This document shows, one piece after another, positions 58,842 through 64,000 of a stretch of 64,000 nt of DNA. The notes under the pieces were generated by a model that did no database searches, was not told where the DNA came from, and saw only the letters and a list, made by a program, of their open reading frames with translations. This DNA comes from Semisulcospira habei. Taxonomy: Eukaryota; Mollusca; Gastropoda; Semisulcospiridae. Each line of letters opens with the position of its first letter. Position 1 is the stretch's first letter. Position numbers and translations under genes: made by a program. The stretch spans positions 211,295,416 through 211,359,415 of the forward strand of contig BTPG01000005.1 of NCBI GenBank assembly GCA_036245525.1. The letters run 5' to 3'.

Positions 58842-60948
58842 GTATGTTGCAAAGTGAGTAGCTGATAAGACATTAAGTATCGCATTATTGACTCATTTCC
58901 AGAAAACATTTTCACTGACACAAAGCCATCCCTTTACTTTACCCATTTAGCCCTGACGCACTAGAGTTTGACAATGACAGTTCAGGGGTAGTACCAAATC
59001 AGCTTGGTGTCAGATATCATGGTCGATTCAGCTCCTGCAACTGGTACATAGTCCGATATGACACATTCAAAATGTGGAAATGCAGCCATGCGGTAAAATG
59101 GCTTAAAGGCACTTAAACTGTGGCTCATTTCAGTGGCCAAAAGGTCACAAAATATTATTGTTGTCGGGGCTCCTGTTTTTACAACTGCTTTAAGTGTCTG
59201 TAGGCCCCCAGGTGTGCACACAGACCCCCATCTGAGTATAATAACGGGTCAGAAAATTTATTTAAGAAAAATTTCATCATTTCCATGTTGTTTAGTATAA
59301 AATTAAATAACTGGTGGATTAATCATTGAAAGCTTAACTCCCTCTCCCTGAGTGATTGGTAATCTCTTTTACACACAACAGTGAGCACATGCGTGCGCGC
59401 AGGGCACACACACACACATACACACACATGCATGCATGTCGACCACGTGCCTTCTTCTTGCTGAAGCTATTAGAACACGCAACCAAAACCTCTGAAAGTG
59501 TCGAAGTGCTGCACACAGTGCAGTATCTTCTTGGGCACTACTCGGCGGTGTACAAAAGTCAGAGGGTGATAGTATATATGACAGCGGCTTGTCGAAACCA
59601 TAGCATTTGAGCTTTTTTTTTTGTTTTTGCTTTTTCTTCATCATTCCATCATTGAAAATCGCGTACGATTCGTGATTCGAAAGTGATAGTGATTCGGCAA
59701 CGCCAGCAGTTTATGCAGTTTAGTCATACATGTGAACTGTGCAAGTTGTTAATTTCTCTTCTTTTTTTTAATTTTTGTGTCCTTTTACAAAATCTGTTGT
59801 TTCTTTCTTAATGAAGCTGTGAGAGACATATTTGAAGGATGTCGGCTTGAGGCTACCATTGCTGCAGATGATGAAAGGCAGCAGCCAGCACCCACAGGTC
59901 AGGCAAGAGAAGTTGAATGAATCTCGTGCCCTTTGATGAATGGCAGACTTCAGCTTCTCAAGGCTTCTGTCGACCCGTTGTCCTCCAGAACTACGGCTGG
60001 ACAGCATGAGGAATTTGTGTCAGGAGTGCGGCTTTATGAGGATGTCCTGAGATTCATTGCCGACAGTTAAATATCAGCGTTGGTAATAATGTGTTTGGGC
60101 ACACTTTGTTTCCAGTTGCACAATGCTTTCAGTGGCATTTACATTAATACGATTACATGCCCATGGGCCAGTCACATTTCCACTTGATAAAATTAATCAT
60201 GTATGCCTGCTACTAAAGTTTTAGTAAGGACTTCATAAATACGCAGTAAAGAATTCTTGACAACTGGGTATGTACTTCCCAAAGCAAGGCATCATTCAGT
60301 GTAACTGTAAGCTACTTTGTGGGTTAAATACAAACTGTTCAAAGATGTGGACCATGTATTTTATCTATGCTCTGACTTGATGCACAGATTTTCCCACGCA
60401 AACTGTTTGTTCAGGGGGTGATGCTTACCGATGTGTGCATGCAGTTTAAAGTAGTCTCTATGAAGAGCTAATCAGCATCTGTACATGGTTAGTGCTAGTA
60501 AGTTACTATGAGTATGATAGTGCTCCTATGGCATGTAATTGATGTAGCAAGAGTACACAGTGACTGAAAACATGATACATGAGGAAAACGGTGAAAACAT
60601 TTGGGTGGTTGCATAGCTTAACTTCCAAACAACACCAAGACTTTCTTAGGATGTGAAAAAGGAAACAGCATGCCAGTAAAAGAAAAGTAGACAGCTAGTA
60701 CCCAGACAGACTATGCCTGTGCACCAAAGTCATGCTAGTGCAAGATGAAAAATATTTACTTTCCTATTTCTCATGCTTATTTGGGTTCAATTAAGTGTTT
60801 TCTGATACTGTGCCCCAGACCTGATTTCATACTGGTACCGTATATAGAAGACTTGGGGATGAAGTCATCCTAGTGAGACGACCAATCTCTTTAGCGCAAA
60901 ATATGTACCAAATGACCGAGTTACAAAAACCCACAGGGTACAATGGTN
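58842..60948. other. No gene assigned
   Basis: A hairpin family A fragment lies at about 58945-59035 (CCCATTTAGCCCTGACGCAC, GGTCGATTCAGCTCCTG). A short (CA)n run is near 59408. An exon-like piece at 59815-59905 (DIFEGCRLEATIAADDE on plus) has no recognisable family. No further exons of the HTH gene were found. Confidence 0.4.
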
Positions 60949-61464
60949 NNNNNNNNNNNNNNNNNNNNNNNNNNNNNNNNNNNNNNNNNNNNNNNNNNNN
61001 NNNNNNNNNNNNNNNNNNNNNNNNNNNNNNNNNNNNNNNNNNNNNNNNNNNNNNNNNNNNNNNNNNNNNNNNNNNNNNNNNNNNNNNNNNNNNNNNNNNN
61101 NNNNNNNNNNNNNNNNNNNNNNNNNNNNNNNNNNNNNNNNNNNNNNNNNNNNNNNNNNNNNNNNNNNNNNNNNNNNNNNNNNNNNNNNNNNNNNNNNNNN
61201 NNNNNNNNNNNNNNNNNNNNNNNNNNNNNNNNNNNNNNNNNNNNNNNNNNNNNNNNNNNNNNNNNNNNNNNNNNNNNNNNNNNNNNNNNNNNNNNNNNNN
61301 NNNNNNNNNNNNNNNNNNNNNNNNNNNNNNNNNNNNNNNNNNNNNNNNNNNNNNNNNNNNNNNNNNNNNNNNNNNNNNNNNNNNNNNNNNNNNNNNNNNN
61401 NNNNNNNNNNNNNNNNNNNNNNNNNNNNNNNNNNNNNNNNNNNNNNNNNNNNNNNNNNNNNNNN
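60949..61464. other. Assembly gap (516 N)
   Basis: Unresolved sequence. Open frames crossing it are meaningless. Confidence 1.
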
Positions 61465-61469
61465 TTTGG

Positions 61470-61552
61470 TGAAAAGCTAAATTTTCATTGTATTACATAG
61501 AAAATCGCGCTTTCCGCCAACAGAGACTTACTGTGCTTTGTCTTCCCAGGGG
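61470..61552 (+). repeat. Fragment of repeat R1
   Basis: TTTTCATTGTATTACATAGA ... CAGAGACTTACTGTGCTTTG resembles 45085-45170 of R1b. The remainder may be in the gap. Confidence 0.45.
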
Positions 61553-61621
61553 AGGCAGACGTTGTTTCCGTTAACCTATTCAAACCCAAAGTCCGCATTT
61601 TCCCAATGTTGGATTTGTCAC

Positions 61622-61784
61622 TTAACCCCCAGTACCACTGAGTTTCAGGAGACGGACCGACCATAATTCAAGGGTAGTGCCAGATTACCATGGCGCCTGA
61701 CGGCGCCAAGCTAATCTGGCACTACCCTTGAATTATCATGGTCGACCCATGTTCTGCTGTAGTGCCTCGGGGCTAATGAGTTAA
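61622..61784. mobile_element. TTAA-flanked hairpin MITE, family A (clean copy)
   Basis: TTAA at 61622-61625 and 61781-61784. Ends are TTAACCCCCAGTACCACTGA and AGTGCCTCGGGGCTAATGAGTTAA. The arms CCATAATTCAAGGGTAGTGCC and GGCACTACCCTTGAATTATC enclose GGCGCCTGACGGCGCC. At 163 bp this is the most complete short copy in the window. Confidence 0.8.
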
Positions 61785-62137
61785 TGTAAAGTTTTGCGGT
61801 GTTTGGCTTGGCTTGGCTTGGCTTGGTCTGCCCTCCTACCTTCCTTCTCTTGACTTTGTGGTATATTTTTGCTAGTCATGTATTCTTACCATTGTCTTGC
61901 CAAGTTCGTTGTTCGCTTGCTTTGAAGGCTTGGCGTCACAGTACTGCGTCTGTCTTCAATTGCTCTCACCTCGCTGGATCTTGTGGCCACGTTCTCTGCA
62001 TTGGTTTTTAGTTCCGCTGTCTGATTCCCTGAAGCGGACATGGGTGGCGCAGGTGCTGGCAGTGTGCTGGACGGAAACGGTCTTAGCTTGGAACTTTTGT
62101 GTGCGCTGTCTTTGAAAATAATCTTCGTAGAGAGAAA
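61785..62137. other. Non-coding
   Basis: Contains a short GGCTT run (61804-61825). Frames here have no recognised family. Confidence 0.4.
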
Positions 62138-62397
<260 letters not shown>

Positions 62398-62707
62398 AAC
62401 CTAACTGACTGCTACTGACGACACCCGGATGCGTGTGACTACGCGTCTCTCTTCCGCCTAGCGGTATCGCCACCAGCAGTCCAGGGGTTAACGCGCCGTT
62501 CTGTGATTTTGTACCATAGTGCTACCTATCCACCATTAAACCACGAGAACGGAGCCATCCATCTTTCAGCACACCTCTCACGCGCCGAGCCGGAAACAAA
62601 ACACAAGTACAAGCCCCATCTTCATCTCAATCTGTCTTTCACCGACACATACTGTGAACTCCCCTTGAACTGCGCTGTTGAAGAAAACAAGAGTAAAACA
62701 CCAGCTG

Positions 62708-62768
62708 CAACAGACATATCCTCATGAGCCCCCCCGCAATTGCGGGGGGCTCATGAGTATCTGTCAGT
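62708..62768. repeat. Hairpin family C
   Basis: ACAGACATATCCTCATGAGCCCCCCCGC and GCGGGGGGCTCATGAGTATCTGT pair almost completely around AATT. Written here in parts: arms TCCTCATGAGCCCC and GGGGCTCATGAG. A TTAAC occurs at about 62488, perhaps an old outer end. Confidence 0.7.
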
Positions 62769-62857
62769 TGCAGATGAAAATGTCTCGCTCAGTTTATCGT
62801 CTTTCGTTAAAACCATTTTCACTGTGGATTGAAATTCAAGTGAGGTCCCCCGCCAAC

Positions 62858-62922
62858 ACCCCCCCCCCCCCCCGCCCCCCCCCCCCCGGCCCCCCCTCCC
62901 CCCGCCCCCCCCCCCCCCCCCC
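62858..62922 (+). repeat. C-rich tract
   Basis: About 65 bp of C broken by a few G, T and A. Prone to sequencing error. Confidence 0.9.
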
Positions 62923-63266
62923 ACGACCCCCGTCTCACTGAAAAGAAGAGATTTCGTTTGGCAGGGTACCGTAGAGACAGATGTTTTTATAAGACTGGGG
63001 ATGTAGATCTATATCTCTTATAGAGGTAACGATTTCGCAGCGAAACTGTAAAAGCTCATAACCTTTGGTATCCACTTTGGTATCAGTTTCAGCCAACTTA
63101 ATAAAATTTCAAATACAAAACGATTTCCAAATACAGTCAGTAGCTCGCTTGAGCTTGCCCTTAGCACCACGTGAATGTTCTGTGTTTACGTACAGTGTGT
63201 GAGTGAATGCGTGTGTTTCACGTGAGCGTGCTTGTTGGGTTCAGTTCGCGGCTACATTCTGCGCAT

Positions 63267-63337
63267 TGAGTTATATTATAAATATGAGAAATGCGCCATA
63301 TAAATGCTATGCATTATTATTATTATTATTATTATTA
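63267..63337 (+). mobile_element. LINE/SINE 3' end with (ATT)n tail
   Basis: TGCGCATTGAGTTATATTATAAATATGAG and AATGCGCCATATAAATGC precede a (ATT)n tail. This is the 3' end style of L2/CR1-type LINEs and their SINEs; compare the tails at 27671 and 35637. Confidence 0.65.
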
Positions 63338-63496
63338 TACCCTATGACCAGCAGCGTACTGTTCAAAGCATCATCCCTACAACAGCGCTTAACTGTTAGC
63401 GCTCCAGAGCCAAGTGTCACGACCTTGTATCAACGGCAAAGCAGTGCAGTTGAACGCACTCTTCAGTTCCGAAGTCGCTGGTTGAAGGCGAATAAC

Positions 63497-63590
63497 CGTC
63501 CCGATAGCTCAACGGTAGTTCAAGATTAGCTTGGCGACTGAAAGGGCGCCAAGCTTATCTGGAACTACCGTTGAGCTATCGTGACAGCTG
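63497..63590. repeat. Hairpin family A, rearranged
   Basis: GATAGCTCAACGGTAGTTCA and GCTTGGCGACTG on the left mirror GCGCCAAGCTTATCTGGAACTACCGTTGAGCTATC on the right. The arm sequence outside GCTTGG is unlike other copies, yet matched within this one. Confidence 0.7.
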
Positions 63591-64000
63591 ATCAGGCACT
63601 ACCTTTCAGCTGAAGTGGTCGATTCATAACACGCAGATTTCACTGGAAGTGATACAGGGTAGACCACTCTACAGAATCTTTATGGTGCTAACTTTGCAAT
63701 GCTGGAGATGGATTACTGACAAACAATGGAGGTGGGTCGCCATTATCGTAAGCGAACCCTGGCAGGGCCCAAAAATGTTTTTTTTTTATTTTTTTAATTT
63801 TTTTGCAAAGCGAGTGAGTATATATAAACAATCTGTATTCTCTTCTGAGCTTCAAATATATTTTTTTATGACAAAGCACTCAGAAATACTCGGATTCTTT
63901 TCGTAAACGACACACTGAGCCCAAAATTTAAAAAAAAATATCAAGATTCTAATATTACTTCGCATGTGGATAGACGCCATTTGCTGGCTCTGTTCACATC
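63591..64000. other. Non-coding window end
   Basis: A/T-rich with T-runs. Nothing recognised. Confidence 0.45.

Noticed and set aside
59768..60007. 79-codon minus frame and exon-like plus pieces
   Set aside because: No recognised domain and no coherent splice chain. Kept only as a note in the surrounding region.
60873..61500. Frames spanning the N gap
   Set aside because: They consist of unknown residues.

Overview
The window looks like a repeat-dense nuclear genome of a marine invertebrate, most likely a mollusc and probably a gastropod. This is an inference from the intronless Toll-like receptor, the Gmr1-like and ISL2EU-like transposons, the spliced transposon genes, the long CA/GA/GT microsatellites and the many short hairpin elements. 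There is no bacterial-style operon, rRNA, tRNA gene or CRISPR array. One assembly gap of 516 N lies at 60949-61464.

Layout. 1-2740: a diverged 2-kb repeat (R1, second copy at 44.9-46.3 kb) carrying a Harbinger-type MITE and several hairpins. 2741-5894: a 5'-truncated LINE sitting inside a (GA)n array. 5.9-9.7 kb: A/C-rich unassigned DNA, a broken integrase fragment and a broken L1/Tx1-like LINE. 9727-16555: a complete LTR retrotransposon insertion with 5-bp TSD and 1441-bp LTRs in which I saw no difference; its gag-protease-integrase frame is open, but reverse transcriptase and nearly all RNase H are gone. 17-20.3 kb: a single-exon Toll-like receptor whose start codon abuts a 28-bp minisatellite. 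20.3-27.3 kb: hairpin elements, an RT relic and a second large repeat (R2, other copy at 46.7-50.1 kb) interrupted by a 2.9-kb insertion holding a decayed LINE. 27.7-31.2 kb: a CR1/L2-like LINE. 31222-42022: a 10.8-kb ISL2EU-like DNA transposon with terminal inverted repeats, an AT target duplication, a four-exon THAP/DDE transposase on + and a four-exon SWIM/YqaJ nuclease gene on -. 42-45 kb: (GT)n and a higher-order 63/45-bp satellite. 45-52.8 kb: R1 and R2 copies, a 5'-inverted LINE, a TTAA-flanked element, a MITE and a LINE fragment. 53-64 kb: SINEs, hairpins, the first exons of a transposon-like helix-turn-helix gene whose first exon is split by a SINE-like insertion, the gap and microsatellites.

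How it fits together. The only clear host gene is the Toll-like receptor, with ectodomain, one membrane span and a TIR domain. The other intact coding regions belong to mobile elements: the LTR element that must borrow a reverse transcriptase, and the two convergent genes of the ISL2EU-like element, each starting about 110-120 bp from its own end of the transposon. The most unusual pattern is the number of near-perfect hairpins, several bounded by TTAA, belonging to at least six unrelated sequence families. Within a copy the two arms match each other better than they match other copies.
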